Assembly (NCBI GenBank): GCA_016235425.1 | Contig: JACRLC010000004.1 | Location: 32,208 to 96,207 of the forward strand | Reading direction: 5' to 3' | DNA length: 64,000 bases | From: Chloroflexota bacterium | GTDB taxonomy: Bacteria > Chloroflexota > Anaerolineae > Anaerolineales > Villigracilaceae | Shown: positions 1-8,419 of the stretch, piece after piece | How positions within the stretch are numbered: the stretch's first letter is position 1 | Layout of the letters: each line of letters opens with the position of its first letter | Made by a program: the position numbers and the translations under genes | Notes under the pieces: generated by a model | What the model was told of the DNA's origin: nothing | Seen by the model: the letters and a program-made list of their open reading frames with translations, nothing else | Database searches by the model: none

Positions 1-1
1 C

Positions 2-754
2 AACAACAATGAGGAAATTTCAGTCGAGCCGGATATTGCCTTCACCGCGTCCAGCACGATCAAAGTGCCGATCATGGTCTCGTATTTCATCAACCGCGGC
101 GCGGACATTGACGAAGATACGCGCACAATCTTGCAGGAGATTTTCCAGAAATCCAACAACGATGCCACCGACGCGTTGATGTCAAAGCTGGATGCCAGCA
201 CCGGCCCGGTCATGGTGACCCAGGACATGGAAACGATTGGCCTGGAAAACACGTTCATAGGCGGCTTCTTTTACCTGGGCGCGCCGAACATGCTCCCCGG
301 CCACGTGACACCGGCCAACTCACGTGTGGATGTTTCCACCGACCCTGATCCGTACTCGCAAACAACCGCGTCCGATATCGGCACACTGCTCACCGATATT
401 TACCAGTGTTCGCAGAACGGCGGCGGCGCGCTTGCCGCGGCCTTCCCCGGAAAAATAGACGCGGCGGCCTGCAAATTGATGATTGACTTCATGGCGGAGG
501 ATAAGTTCGGGTCGCTGATCCAGGCCGGGGTCCCGGATGGAACGCTTGTGGCGCACAAACACGGCTTCGTCCGCGATACGCTCGATAACGTCCACGACAT
601 CAGCGACGCGGCCATCATTTACACACCAGGCGGAAATTACATCCTCACGGTTTATACATATCATCCCGTCAATAATATTTGGGAAACCACCAATCCGCTG
701 GTGATCGATCTCACCGAAGCCACGTACAATTATTTCAACGTGCCGGAACAATAA
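2..754 (+). CDS. Class A beta-lactamase-like serine hydrolase, 5' end missing
   Basis: The reading frame is already open at base 2, so the N-terminus lies outside the window. The visible part has the three active-site elements of the serine beta-lactamase/transpeptidase fold in order: S-T-I-K (SxxK; Ser codon at base 53), S-N-N in the SDN position (bases 151-159) and H-K-H-G in the KTG position (about base 551). This arrangement fits the beta-lactamase2 family. KHG and SNN are variants, so the true substrate is open: it may be a beta-lactamase, a peptidase or a cell-wall enzyme. It ends in TAA and is followed by a palindromic repeat and a hairpin. No signal peptide can be judged because the start is missing. 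Confidence 0.75.
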   Translation, partial: NNNEEISVEPDIAFTASSTIKVPIMVSYFINRGADIDEDTRTILQEIFQKSNNDATDALMSKLDASTGPVMVTQDMETIGLENTFIGGFFYLGAPNMLPGHVTPANSRVDVSTDPDPYSQTTASDIGTLLTDIYQCSQNGGGALAAAFPGKIDAAACKLMIDFMAEDKFGSLIQAGVPDGTLVAHKHGFVRDTLDNVHDISDAAIIYTPGGNYILTVYTYHPVNNIWETTNPLVIDLTEATYNYFNVPEQ

Positions 755-758
755 ACCT

Positions 759-814
759 GTAGCGCGACATTTATGTCGCACGAGCGAGCAAGGCGACATA
801 AATGTCGCGCTACA
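759..814. repeat. Palindromic repeat family A (GCGACATTTATGTCGC arms)
   Basis: Two arms, 759-779 and 793-814, are inverted copies: TGTAGCGCGACATTTATGTCGC-type on the left and its complement on the right. Related copies occur at 12825-12874, 17022-17077 and, as a single arm, about 57580-57600. It is an interspersed palindrome that would form a long hairpin in RNA. Confidence 0.85.
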
Positions 815-825
815 CCGGGAAGAAC

Positions 826-854
826 GCGGCTGTCATTTTTGCAATGACAGCCGC
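826..854 (+). terminator. Hairpin behind the beta-lactamase-like gene
   Basis: A perfect 12-bp stem, GCGGCTGTCATT pairing with AATGACAGCCGC, encloses a 5-nt loop. There is no clean T-run directly behind it, so intrinsic termination is plausible but not certain. Confidence 0.5.
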
Positions 855-868
855 CTGTTATTTTCGTA

Positions 869-880
869 TATAATCAGGCC
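869..880 (+). promoter_or_regulatory. Possible -10 box giving a leaderless mRNA
   Basis: TATAAT at 869-874 lies only six bases before the ATG at 881, so transcription would start at or next to the start codon. No Shine-Dalgarno sequence is visible and no good -35 box sits at the normal spacing. This is a weak prediction from sequence alone. Confidence 0.35.
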
Positions 881-1582
881 ATGAGCGCATCATTGGGACT
901 TTTCCGACTGCAACAGGTGGACCGTCAAATCGACCGGGCGCAGTCACAATTGGATGCGATCCGCAAAACGCTCGAGAACGATGTCGAACTACGTGAAACG
1001 TTATCCCGCGTGGAAGCCGCAAAAAAAGAACAACATCTTGCCCGCCATGAGCTGCAAATGGCCGAAGCCGACGCACAAAGCCAGCAGGTCAAGATTCAAC
1101 AAGCCGAATCCAGCCTGTATGGCGGGAGTGTGCACAACCCCAAGGAATTGCAGGACCTGCAAAAAGACATCGCCTCGCTCAAGCGCCATCTCGCCACACT
1201 GGAAGAGCGCGAGCTTGAAGCAATGGCAAGAGTTGAAAGCGCGGAAATGCAGCTTCAAACCGCGGAAGAAGAACTGGCGAAACTACGATCCCGCCTCGGA
1301 AACGAACATAAGAATTTACTGGAAAATCAGGACGCGTTACTCAAGGACTTGGGGCGATTGGGCGATGAACGCGAAGCCGCGCTTGCCCCAATTGAAAGCC
1401 GCATGTTGGAAATGTACGAAGGCTTGCGCCAGCAAAGACGCGGACTGGCCGTTGCGGAAATCAGCGAAAATTCCTGCTCGGCCTGCGGAACCCGATTGAC
1501 GGCGGCGCTCCAGCAAAATTCACGCTCAACGACCCAAATCGTTCACTGCCCCACCTGCGGACGCATCCTGTTCGCAGATTAA
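881..1582 (+). CDS. Coiled-coil protein with C4 zinc ribbon (DUF164/CT398-like)
   Basis: The 233-residue protein is almost entirely a long alpha-helical hairpin (residues 5-185, rich in Glu, Lys, Arg, Gln and Leu heptads), followed by a C-terminal zinc ribbon with C-S-A-C-G and C-P-T-C-G pairs (about residues 205-228). This layout is typical of the widespread zf-RING_7/DUF164 family, which includes Chlamydia CT398 and mycobacterial homologues. The family is cytoplasmic and thought to act as an adaptor for nucleic-acid or secretion partners; a precise role is not established. The gene lies 13 bases before the NACHT-HEAT gene and may be co-transcribed with it. Confidence 0.8.
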   Translation: MSASLGLFRLQQVDRQIDRAQSQLDAIRKTLENDVELRETLSRVEAAKKEQHLARHELQMAEADAQSQQVKIQQAESSLYGGSVHNPKELQDLQKDIASLKRHLATLEERELEAMARVESAEMQLQTAEEELAKLRSRLGNEHKNLLENQDALLKDLGRLGDEREAALAPIESRMLEMYEGLRQQRRGLAVAEISENSCSACGTRLTAALQQNSRSTTQIVHCPTCGRILFAD

Positions 1583-1595
1583 TCCATTCAGCCCA

Positions 1596-4127
1596 ATGCC
1601 TGGCTTCTCGATTGACCCGCTCTCATTCTTCATTGGCTTCCTCACTGCCAGCGTTTTCTGGTGGGTGTTGGCTCGCGCTCGTCCGCTTTTGGATGAAGTG
1701 CGCGCAAGTTTGAAGGAACAACGCGAAGCCGCCCAGGTCCGCCGCACAAGCTCAACCGAAGAAAACCATCGCCGCATCACCTTGCGGCGCGCCCAGGGAA
1801 TGCATCTCGCCGCGCCGCTCTTCGCATTGGACGAGATCATCCAGGAGCCCCTTCTCATGGCTCCCCCGCCCATCGTCGAACCGGGGGCGGTTCCCGCATT
1901 TGAAGATATCGTTTCGCAGACGCTTCCGTATTTACCGGCCTGGCCCGAGTTGGCCGCCACCTACCACGCTCCCATACTGACGCTTCCACAAGTGCTCGAA
2001 GGCGGCATAAACATCGTCATCATCGGACAGCCCGGCGTTGGCAAGACGGTTGCCCTCGCGCATCTTGCCTCGCTCGCCGCAAATCGCAGTGACAAACTGG
2101 GCAAACATCAGGATTCCGTTCCCTTTCTCGTTCACGTCGCGGACTTGAAACTGCCCATTGCCAACGAAAGAGATGCTCTCAACCCGATCATTGACACGGC
2201 ATCTGAAAACGCCCCCGTCTTTGACCTGCATCGCATCCCCGGCTTTGTCCAATCCGCTTTCAAGAACGGAAGCGCCCTTCTGCTCGTGGATGGCTACGAT
2301 GAACTCGCACCGGAAGGACAACAGGTAATTTCAGAGTACTTCAAATTTTTATTACAGGCTTATCCCCAGACCAGCATCGTAACCACGGGCGCTCCCGAAT
2401 ACCTGGACGGGCTGATCAACCTCGGCTTCGCCCCGCTTGCGCTAATGACGTGGTCCTCATACGAGAGCGCGCAATTCATCCAACGCTGGGGTGAGTTATG
2501 GTCGCAGTACGTTGCAATGGAGGCTTGGGCGCAGACCGGACCCGAACAAGTGGACCCGATCCTGCTGAACGTTTGGCTAAACGCAGACAATGACAATGCA
2601 ACGCCGCTGGAACTGACACTCAAAGCATGGGGAGCATACGCGGGTGACAGCCTCGGTCCGCACGTGCTCGAAGCCATTGCCACGCACATCCGCCGCATTG
2701 CACCGGCCAACACTCCCCTGGCCGCCCTGGAAACACTTGCAATGCAGGTTGTAATCAGCCAACAGCCTGTTTTCGATCCGCGTAAAGCACACGAATGGGT
2801 TAAATCCTTCGAAACCGCGGAAGACCTCCTCGAAGAAACCGGGAACGAGGAGCAGGCTGAAGAGACAAAGCCAAAGGAAAAGAAGAAGGCGAAGAAAAGC
2901 GAAAAAGTCGTCTCTGCTCCATCCACAGGCCTGCTCGGCAGAATGGCCTCCAGCGGACTGCTGGCTTCCTCCTCGAATAACCGGATGCGATTTGTACACC
3001 CGGTCTTCAAAGGCTACCTTGCCGGCAGGGGATTGAGCAATTTCAACGCCGCAGATTCCCTCCTCAACCAACCCGATTGGTCCGGCAAATATCTTGCCAT
3101 GCGGTACCTGGCCGCGCATGGGGATGTCAACAAACTCGTCCAGAATTTGCTCGAATGGTCGCGCCTGCCCATGCACCGTCCGCTTTTATCGGCGGCGCGC
3201 TGGCTTCGCGACGCCCCCAAAGATGCTCCCTGGCGCAGTAAACTTTTCAGCACACTGGCCGCCATCCTCCAAACCGAAGGGCTTCCGCTCAGCCTGCGCG
3301 GACAAACGTTGACCGCCTTCATTATCAGCAATGATGCCAGCGCCGCGCCCCTCTTTCGCCAATTGATGAACTCCCTTTCTTTTGAGCTGGTACAACTCGC
3401 GGCCCTCGGAAGCGGCGCAATCAAGGATGTAAAAGCCATACCCATGCTTCAACGCGTCATGGATGCGCCAAGCCTCTCCGCGCGGCGCGCGGCCTGCATG
3501 GCACTGGTAGCCATTGGCACAAACGAGGCCCTCGAACTGGTTGCCCACACCCTGCTCAACGCAGACGAAGAGCTCCGCCGTGCCGCCGCCGAATCCCTCG
3601 CCAATGATCGCGGCGAAGGCCACGCCATGCTCAAGGACGGCGCTACTCTCAAGGATATTTTGTTGCGCCGCGCGGTGGTCTATGGGCTTGGACGCGTCAA
3701 CGAACCCTGGGCAGATGAAATCCTGCAAACGATACAGGTTGAGGACGACCAATGGGTTGTCCGCAACGCGGCAAGCCAGGTGCTGGATTCCAAAGCGCAT
3801 TTGAACCCGCGCATTCCCCATAAATTAAAGCCGCCTTCGCAATCGCCGTGGTTGATCGAATACGCGGGCAAACAGGGCGTGGGTATTTCTCCCGGTTCTT
3901 CCGCCATAGATATTCTCCTGCTTGCCCTCAAGGATGAAGACCCGGAAACCCGCCTCGCCTCGCTTACCTATCTCAAGCGCACCCCCACAGAAGGCGTCAT
4001 CAACCAATTGTATGGCGCAATGTATAGGGATGATCCCGAACTGCGCGAAGCCGTATACAACGTTTTGTGGGAGATTGGCGCGTCCGGCGTCAAACTGCCG
4101 CATCCAAGTCAATATGGATTTAGTTAA
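1596..4127 (+). CDS. Membrane-anchored NACHT-type NTPase with HEAT repeats
   Basis: The protein has 843 residues. One N-terminal hydrophobic segment (about 8-27) would anchor it in the membrane. A P-loop NTPase follows, with Walker A G-Q-P-G-V-G-K-T near residue 144 and Walker B-like L-L-L-V-D-G-Y-D-E-L near 228; the hhhhDGxDE pattern is the NACHT/STAND signature. A charged Lys/Glu-rich linker lies near 415-445. From about 550 to the end come HEAT-like helical repeats of about 30 residues (A-A-L-G-S-G-A-I-K-D type). STAND ATPases act as ligand-triggered switches; the repeat half usually senses and the N-terminus is usually the effector. Here there is only a membrane anchor, so the output is unknown. 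The next gene's ATG directly abuts the TAA. Confidence 0.75.
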   Translation: MPGFSIDPLSFFIGFLTASVFWWVLARARPLLDEVRASLKEQREAAQVRRTSSTEENHRRITLRRAQGMHLAAPLFALDEIIQEPLLMAPPPIVEPGAVPAFEDIVSQTLPYLPAWPELAATYHAPILTLPQVLEGGINIVIIGQPGVGKTVALAHLASLAANRSDKLGKHQDSVPFLVHVADLKLPIANERDALNPIIDTASENAPVFDLHRIPGFVQSAFKNGSALLLVDGYDELAPEGQQVISEYFKFLLQAYPQTSIVTTGAPEYLDGLINLGFAPLALMTWSSYESAQFIQRWGELWSQYVAMEAWAQTGPEQVDPILLNVWLNADNDNATPLELTLKAWGAYAGDSLGPHVLEAIATHIRRIAPANTPLAALETLAMQVVISQQPVFDPRKAHEWVKSFETAEDLLEETGNEEQAEETKPKEKKKAKKSEKVVSAPSTGLLGRMASSGLLASSSNNRMRFVHPVFKGYLAGRGLSNFNAADSLLNQPDWSGKYLAMRYLAAHGDVNKLVQNLLEWSRLPMHRPLLSAARWLRDAPKDAPWRSKLFSTLAAILQTEGLPLSLRGQTLTAFIISNDASAAPLFRQLMNSLSFELVQLAALGSGAIKDVKAIPMLQRVMDAPSLSARRAACMALVAIGTNEALELVAHTLLNADEELRRAAAESLANDRGEGHAMLKDGATLKDILLRRAVVYGLGRVNEPWADEILQTIQVEDDQWVVRNAASQVLDSKAHLNPRIPHKLKPPSQSPWLIEYAGKQGVGISPGSSAIDILLLALKDEDPETRLASLTYLKRTPTEGVINQLYGAMYRDDPELREAVYNVLWEIGASGVKLPHPSQYGFS

Positions 4128-5480
4128 ATGTTAATTACCAATGCCAAAGTCATTACCTGGGAATCGCCCAACCGCGTTCTCGAAAACCATGCGATCTACT
4201 TCGAAAAGGATCGCATCCAGGCGATTGGAACAACGAAAGCGCTGACCGCGAAATATCCAAAAACAAAAACACTGGATGCACGCGGGCAATACGTTATGCC
4301 CGGCAATATCTGCGCGCACACGCATTTCTACGGTGCATTCGCCCGCGGACTCGCAATCCCCGGCCCCGCGCCGAAAGACTTCCCTGAGATTCTGCAAAAG
4401 TTGTGGTGGCCGCTCGACCGTTCGCTGGATGCGGAAGCTGTCCGCTATTCCGCGCTCGTCTCCCTCGTGGACGCGGTCAAACATGGCACGACCACGCTGA
4501 TTGACCATCACGCCTCTCCCAACGCGATTGACGGCTCACTCGATGTCATCTCTGAAGCTGTGGATAAATCCGGCCTGCGCGCGGTCTTGTGCTACGAAGT
4601 CACTGACCGTGATGGCCTCGAAAAAGCAAATAGCGGGATCAATGAAAATGTCCGGTTTTTGAAGCGGTTGTCTGCGAATCCGCACCCGCGTCTTGCCGGG
4701 ACCTTTGGCCTGCACGCCAGTCTGACGCTTTCGGGCGTCACCTTGCAGGCTTGCCGCGCCGCCGCTCCCGATGGCGTCGGTTTCCACATCCACACTGCCG
4801 AGCACGAAGCGGACGAATACGACAGCCTGCAAAAATCGGGCATGCGCGTGATTGACCGCCTGAACAAGCACGGCCTGCTCGGTCCGAAAACCATCACTGC
4901 TCACGGCGTTCATTTCGACACGCGCGAGATGCAAATCCTTGCCGAAACCGGCACATGGCTCACACACCAGCCGCGCTCGAACATGAACAACGGCGTAGGC
5001 GTGGCGCAGATCGAATCCATGATGCGTGCGGGAATAAAAGTTGCGCTTGGCAACGACGGCTTCTCGAACGCGATGTGGGAGGAATGGAAGGCCGCGTATC
5101 TCCTGCACAAAGTCCATCACCGCGACCCGCGCCGCATGGGCGGATACGATGTGGCGCAAATGGCGATCTACAACAACGCCGCACTCGCCAATGTCTTCTT
5201 CCCTGCCGCGCCGATTGGCAAACTCACCGAAGGCGCATACGCGGACATCATCTTCGTGGATTATCATCCCTTCACACCGCTTACCTCCGATAACCTGCCC
5301 TGGCACATTCTCTTCGGCTTCCAGCAAAGCATGGTGACGACGACCATCGTCGGCGGCAAAGTGTTGATGAAAGACCGCGAACTGACCACCCTTGACGAAG
5401 AAGAACTCGCCGCACACGCAAGAGAGATTGCGCCGCGAGTTTGGAAGAGATACAACGAAGAAGCGGCGAAAGTGTCGTAA
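4128..5480 (+). CDS. ssnA: SsnA-like metal-dependent aminohydrolase/chlorohydrolase
   Basis: This 450-residue amidohydrolase-superfamily protein has the metal-binding H-T-H-F-Y motif near residue 64, later His residues (H-I-H-T-A-E-H near 222; A-H-G-V-H near 261) and G-N-D-G-F-S near 308 holding the catalytic Asp. The stretch about 75-110 (ARGLAIPGP, WWPLDRSLD) matches SsnA, a cytoplasmic amidohydrolase linked to selenium-dependent hydroxylases in some bacteria. Length agrees with the family (about 440). No selenium or molybdenum genes lie nearby, so the symbol rests on similarity only; a guanine/cytosine deaminase-like enzyme is possible. The start codon follows directly on the upstream stop, suggesting translational coupling. 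Confidence 0.65.
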   Translation: MLITNAKVITWESPNRVLENHAIYFEKDRIQAIGTTKALTAKYPKTKTLDARGQYVMPGNICAHTHFYGAFARGLAIPGPAPKDFPEILQKLWWPLDRSLDAEAVRYSALVSLVDAVKHGTTTLIDHHASPNAIDGSLDVISEAVDKSGLRAVLCYEVTDRDGLEKANSGINENVRFLKRLSANPHPRLAGTFGLHASLTLSGVTLQACRAAAPDGVGFHIHTAEHEADEYDSLQKSGMRVIDRLNKHGLLGPKTITAHGVHFDTREMQILAETGTWLTHQPRSNMNNGVGVAQIESMMRAGIKVALGNDGFSNAMWEEWKAAYLLHKVHHRDPRRMGGYDVAQMAIYNNAALANVFFPAAPIGKLTEGAYADIIFVDYHPFTPLTSDNLPWHILFGFQQSMVTTTIVGGKVLMKDRELTTLDEEELAAHAREIAPRVWKRYNEEAAKVS

Positions 5481-5483
5481 ACA

Positions 5484-5617
5484 GCGTCGAAGTGTCGGTG
5501 TGTCAAAATTGCCATAACAAAGGAAATAACCAACCACCACACAACGACATTCTCGACACCTTGACACTTTCTTTTCGACACTTTCGACGCTCGACACCCT
5601 GACACTTTTTTGGAGAC
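5484..5617. repeat. GTCGAAGTGTC-type interspersed repeat between ssnA and npdG
   Basis: Direct and inverted copies of a short unit (GTCGAAGTGTC, GACACTTTCGACGC, CTCGACACC, CTTGACACTTT) fill most of this intergenic region. It probably extends the spacing between the amidohydrolase gene and the F420 cluster and contains no gene. Confidence 0.6.
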
Positions 5618-5620
5618 TTC

Positions 5621-6298
5621 ATGACCGACTCACAACTCGTATTATCCATCGCCATCCTCGGTGGGACAGGCAAGGAAGGCAAAGGATTGGCTTATCGTTG
5701 GGCGAAGGCAGGCTACCACGTCCATATCGGCTCACGCACACATGAAAAGGCAGAAGCCGCCGCAAAAGAACTCACTGAGATGCTCGGCGGCGACGCGCTG
5801 ATTGAAGGCATGGACAATTTGCAGGCCGCGGAAAAGGCAAACATTGTCGTTCTCACCGTCCCCTACTCCGCGCACAAAAACACGCTTGAAACCGTCAAAG
5901 ATGCTGTGAAAGGTAAATTATTCATTGACGTGACCGTTCCCATCGTCCCACCGAAAGTTGCCACCGTTCAAATGCCCGCCGCAGGTTCCGCCGCGCAGGA
6001 GGCAAAGCAGATCCTCGGCGAGGGTGTGGAAGTCTGCGCCGCGTTCCAGAATATTTCGCATGAACATTTGCTCGATGACTCCGATGTCGAATGTGACGTG
6101 CTCGTGACAGGCACATCCAAGGACGCGCGCGCCGAAACCATAAAACTCGTCGAAGCCGCGGGGCTGAATGGCTGGGACGCCGGGCCAATCGAAAACTCTG
6201 TTGTTGTGGAAGGGTTGACAAGTGTGCTGATTGGAATCAACAAGAAATACGGCTCCACTCACGCGGGGATAAAGATTACAGGAGCGCACAAAGCGTAA
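5621..6298 (+). CDS. npdG: NADPH-dependent F420 reductase (F420H2:NADP+ oxidoreductase)
   Basis: The 225-residue protein begins with a dinucleotide-binding Rossmann motif (I-A-I-L-G-G-T-G-K-E-G-K-G-L-A, residues 10-24) and the NADP-selecting G-S-R near residue 37, features of the NpdG/Fno family. The enzyme transfers hydride between NADPH and coenzyme F420 in the cytoplasm and so supplies F420H2 to F420-dependent reductases. It heads the F420 cluster, 22 bases before cofE. The length is normal for the family. Gene order next to cofE, cofD and cofC supports the call strongly. Confidence 0.92.
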   Translation: MTDSQLVLSIAILGGTGKEGKGLAYRWAKAGYHVHIGSRTHEKAEAAAKELTEMLGGDALIEGMDNLQAAEKANIVVLTVPYSAHKNTLETVKDAVKGKLFIDVTVPIVPPKVATVQMPAAGSAAQEAKQILGEGVEVCAAFQNISHEHLLDDSDVECDVLVTGTSKDARAETIKLVEAAGLNGWDAGPIENSVVVEGLTSVLIGINKKYGSTHAGIKITGAHKA

Positions 6299-6320
6299 CA
6301 CGCACCACACAACACGTAAT

Positions 6321-7088
6321 ATGCCTTTCACCCTCACCCCCCTCTCCAATATTCCCCTCATCCGCCACGGTGACGACCTGGCGGATATTATTGTCGCATC
6401 TTTACATGACACGAAGGTGGATTTGCTGGATAACGACATTCTCGTCATCGCGCAAAAAATTGTCAGCAAAGCCGAAGGACGCACGGTCAATCTCAATACT
6501 GTTACTCCGTCTCCACGCGCCATCGAACTCGCCAGGCAAACCGAAAAAGACCCGCGCGTTGTCGAACTCATATTGAAGGAAAGCAACGAGGTTTTGCGGA
6601 CGCGCGTCGGCACAATCATCGTCGAGCATAAACTTGGATTTGTCTGCGCCAACGCGGGGATTGACCACTCCAACGTGGCAGGGGCGGGAGATTCCGTCGA
6701 AGAGATGGTACTGCTCCTTCCAACGGATCCAGACCAGTCGTCCCGCGTGATTCGGGAAAATATCGAATCCAAAACAGGGAGGAAAGTCGGCGTCGTTATC
6801 ATTGACTCGCACGGACGCGCCTGGCGCAATGGCACAGTTGGCGTCGCGATTGGCATGTCGGGAGTCCCTGGGCTGGTGGATATGCGAGGAGACAAGGATT
6901 TGTTCGGCTATACCCTGCGCGTCACGATGGTCGGCGCGGCGGATGAACTGGCCGCGGCCGCATCGCTCGTGATGGGACAGGCCGCCGAAGGCACGCCTGT
7001 TGTCCACGTGCGCGGCTTTCCGTATCAGTTACGCGAGAGTTCCATCAAAGAACTTTTGCGGCCAAAAGAGCAGGATTTGTTTCGATAA
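6321..7088 (+). CDS. cofE: Coenzyme F420-0:L-glutamate ligase
   Basis: The 255-residue protein matches CofE from the first residues (L-S-N-I-P-L-I-R-H-G-D-D near 7-18, then V-I-A-Q-K-I-V-S-K-A-E-G-R near 41-53). Metal/GTP-site features follow: C-A-N-A-G-I-D-H-S-N near 109-118 and D-S-H-G-R near 161. CofE adds L-glutamates to F420-0 using GTP. In actinobacterial FbiB this module is fused to an FMN nitroreductase domain; here it stands alone, and a separate nitroreductase of the FbiB C-terminal type is encoded 1.3 kb downstream (8415-9014). Confidence 0.92.
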   Translation: MPFTLTPLSNIPLIRHGDDLADIIVASLHDTKVDLLDNDILVIAQKIVSKAEGRTVNLNTVTPSPRAIELARQTEKDPRVVELILKESNEVLRTRVGTIIVEHKLGFVCANAGIDHSNVAGAGDSVEEMVLLLPTDPDQSSRVIRENIESKTGRKVGVVIIDSHGRAWRNGTVGVAIGMSGVPGLVDMRGDKDLFGYTLRVTMVGAADELAAAASLVMGQAAEGTPVVHVRGFPYQLRESSIKELLRPKEQDLFR

Positions 7089-7100
7089 AAGGAGTTTGCC

Positions 7101-7724
7101 ATGTCCGATCATCTGGTTCAACCCAAATCCACGCCGCGCGGCGGGATTCTTGTTTTACACGCCTGGTGGGGACTGAACGATTTCTTCAAAGACTTTTGCA
7201 ACCGCCTCGCGAATGAAGGTTTCATCGTACTTGCGCCAGATTTGTATGACGGAGAGATTGCCAGGACAATTCCCGAAGCAGAAAAACTTCGCGGCAAAAA
7301 GATGAAACGGGAGAAAACATCGAAGCAAATTCTGCAATCCCTGAAGCTATTGCAGGCTGAATCCAAAGATAAACCGCTTGGCCTAATCGGCTTCTCGCTC
7401 GGCGCATATTGGGGATTATGGCTGGCAGAGGAAAAACCAAAAGCCTTCGCCATGACAGTTTTGTTTTATGGCACGCGCGGTGGGGACTACGCAAAAACAA
7501 GCTCAGCTTTTCTCGGTCATTTCGCGGAAACAGATGAATACGTTTCGGATTCAGGCAGAAGGAAACTTGAGAAAACCTTGCAAGCCGCTGGCAAAGAAGT
7601 TTCTTTCCATGTCTATCCAAGCACACATCACTGGTTCTTTGAAAACGACCGCCCTGAATACAATGAACAAGCCGCTCAACTTGCATGGCAAAGAACGATT
7701 GATTTTTTGAAGGCACGCACATAA
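7101..7724 (+). CDS. Dienelactone hydrolase family alpha/beta-hydrolase
   Basis: The 207-residue alpha/beta-hydrolase has V-L-H-A-W-W-G-L-N near residue 17, a nucleophile elbow G-F-S-L-G (Ser about 96), an acid residue in the E-T-D-E region near 145, and S-T-H-H-W-F near 173 supplying the catalytic His. This agrees with the dienelactone hydrolase family, although family members usually use Cys and this one has Ser. The substrate is unknown. A good ribosome-binding site (AAAGGAG, eight bases before ATG) fixes the start. It sits inside the F420 cluster; a functional link is not evident. Confidence 0.75.
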   Translation: MSDHLVQPKSTPRGGILVLHAWWGLNDFFKDFCNRLANEGFIVLAPDLYDGEIARTIPEAEKLRGKKMKREKTSKQILQSLKLLQAESKDKPLGLIGFSLGAYWGLWLAEEKPKAFAMTVLFYGTRGGDYAKTSSAFLGHFAETDEYVSDSGRRKLEKTLQAAGKEVSFHVYPSTHHWFFENDRPEYNEQAAQLAWQRTIDFLKART

Positions 7725-7739
7725 AACAGAAACACGCCC

Positions 7740-8033
7740 ATGACAACAAACGCCTCCTTCTGGCGCGCAATCGGCGAATTGGCATCAGCCCAGCACATTG
7801 TCATAGACAGGCCGAAGGGACAGCCGTATCCGACGGCGGCAGCATTGACGTGTGGCTTGGCTCACTCCATGAAAAAAAAAATACTAACGGGAATCTTATG
7901 CGCGTTTGATACACTCAAGCTTGATGCAGAAATCAAAACCCTGCTGGGTTGCTCGAAAGAAGATGTATATCTTATCAACACTTTTTACGGCGACGAAATG
8001 AAAATACTTTACATCCCAACGGAGCCGCAATGA
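7740..8033 (+). pseudogene. Inorganic pyrophosphatase-like gene with internal deletion and two frame changes
   Basis: The first 28 residues (F-W-R-A-I-G-E-L ... I-V-I-D-R-P-K-G-Q-P-Y-P) and the last 50 (I-L-T-G-I-L-C-A-F-D-T-L-K, then the E-I-K-T-L-L-G-C region) look like a small soluble pyrophosphatase-type protein. Between them, bases about 7833-7870 only make sense in another frame, where they read D-G-G-S-I-D-V-W-L-G-S-L-H-E-K-K. The expected stretch between P-Y-P and D-G-G (a Y-P-L-D-Y-G-Y-L-type active-site segment) is missing. Frame is regained at an A-run (about 7870-7879). The frame is open throughout by chance, but the product would lack key metal ligands. An assembly error in the A-run is possible; the missing segment is harder to explain that way. 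Confidence 0.6.
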
Positions 8034-8419
8034 ACTTTCCCGAAAAATTTCTCGACCTTGTCAGTGAAGACTCCAAAGCCTTTCTCTACCTTGCCACGCT
8101 CATGCCCGACGGCTCACCGCAAGTCACGCCCGTCTGGTTCAGTGTGGACGGCGAATATATCCTCATCAACACCGCCGAACGCCGCGCAAAAGAACGCAAC
8201 ATGAAAACCCGGCCAAAAGTTGCAATGGCCATTCAAGACCCAAATAACAAATACCGCTATCTCGGCATTCGCGGCGAAATCGTCTCCTACACAAACGAAG
8301 GCGCAGATGAACATATCCATGCCCTCTCCCGCAAGTACGACGGAAAGCCCTTTAACATCCCGGCAGGACAAAAGCGGATTATCTTCCGCATCAAACCGAC
8401 TCACTTCGACGAGCATTGA
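8030..8419 (+). CDS. PPOX-class (split beta-barrel) putative F420-dependent oxidoreductase
   Basis: The 129-residue split-barrel flavin-fold protein has L-A-T-L-M-P-D-G-S-P-Q-V-T-P-V-W near residues 22-37 and R-K-Y-D-G near 103. Members of this group bind F420 (Rv1155 type) or FMN and reduce small organic substrates. The location inside the F420 cluster favours F420. The ATG at 8030 overlaps the previous frame's TGA (ATGA); an upstream start at 7949 would run deep into the preceding frame and is unlikely. The stop overlaps the likely start of the nitroreductase gene. Confidence 0.8.
   Translation: MNFPEKFLDLVSEDSKAFLYLATLMPDGSPQVTPVWFSVDGEYILINTAERRAKERNMKTRPKVAMAIQDPNNKYRYLGIRGEIVSYTNEGADEHIHALSRKYDGKPFNIPAGQKRIIFRIKPTHFDEH

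Noticed and set aside
2..754. Beta-lactamase-like gene considered as an acquired resistance gene
   Set aside because: Motifs are variant (SNN, KHG), codon use looks like its neighbours, no mobile element flanks it, and the start is missing.
4536..5597. Large open frame (353 codons) on the minus strand opposite the amidohydrolase gene
   Set aside because: It lies antisense to a protein with clear family motifs, has no ribosome site and reads as low-information His/Arg/Val-rich sequence, as expected from GC-rich codon bias.
5918..6895. Minus-strand open frame of 325 codons opposite npdG and cofE
   Set aside because: It is antisense to two well-supported F420 genes and spans their junction; no protein motif is seen.
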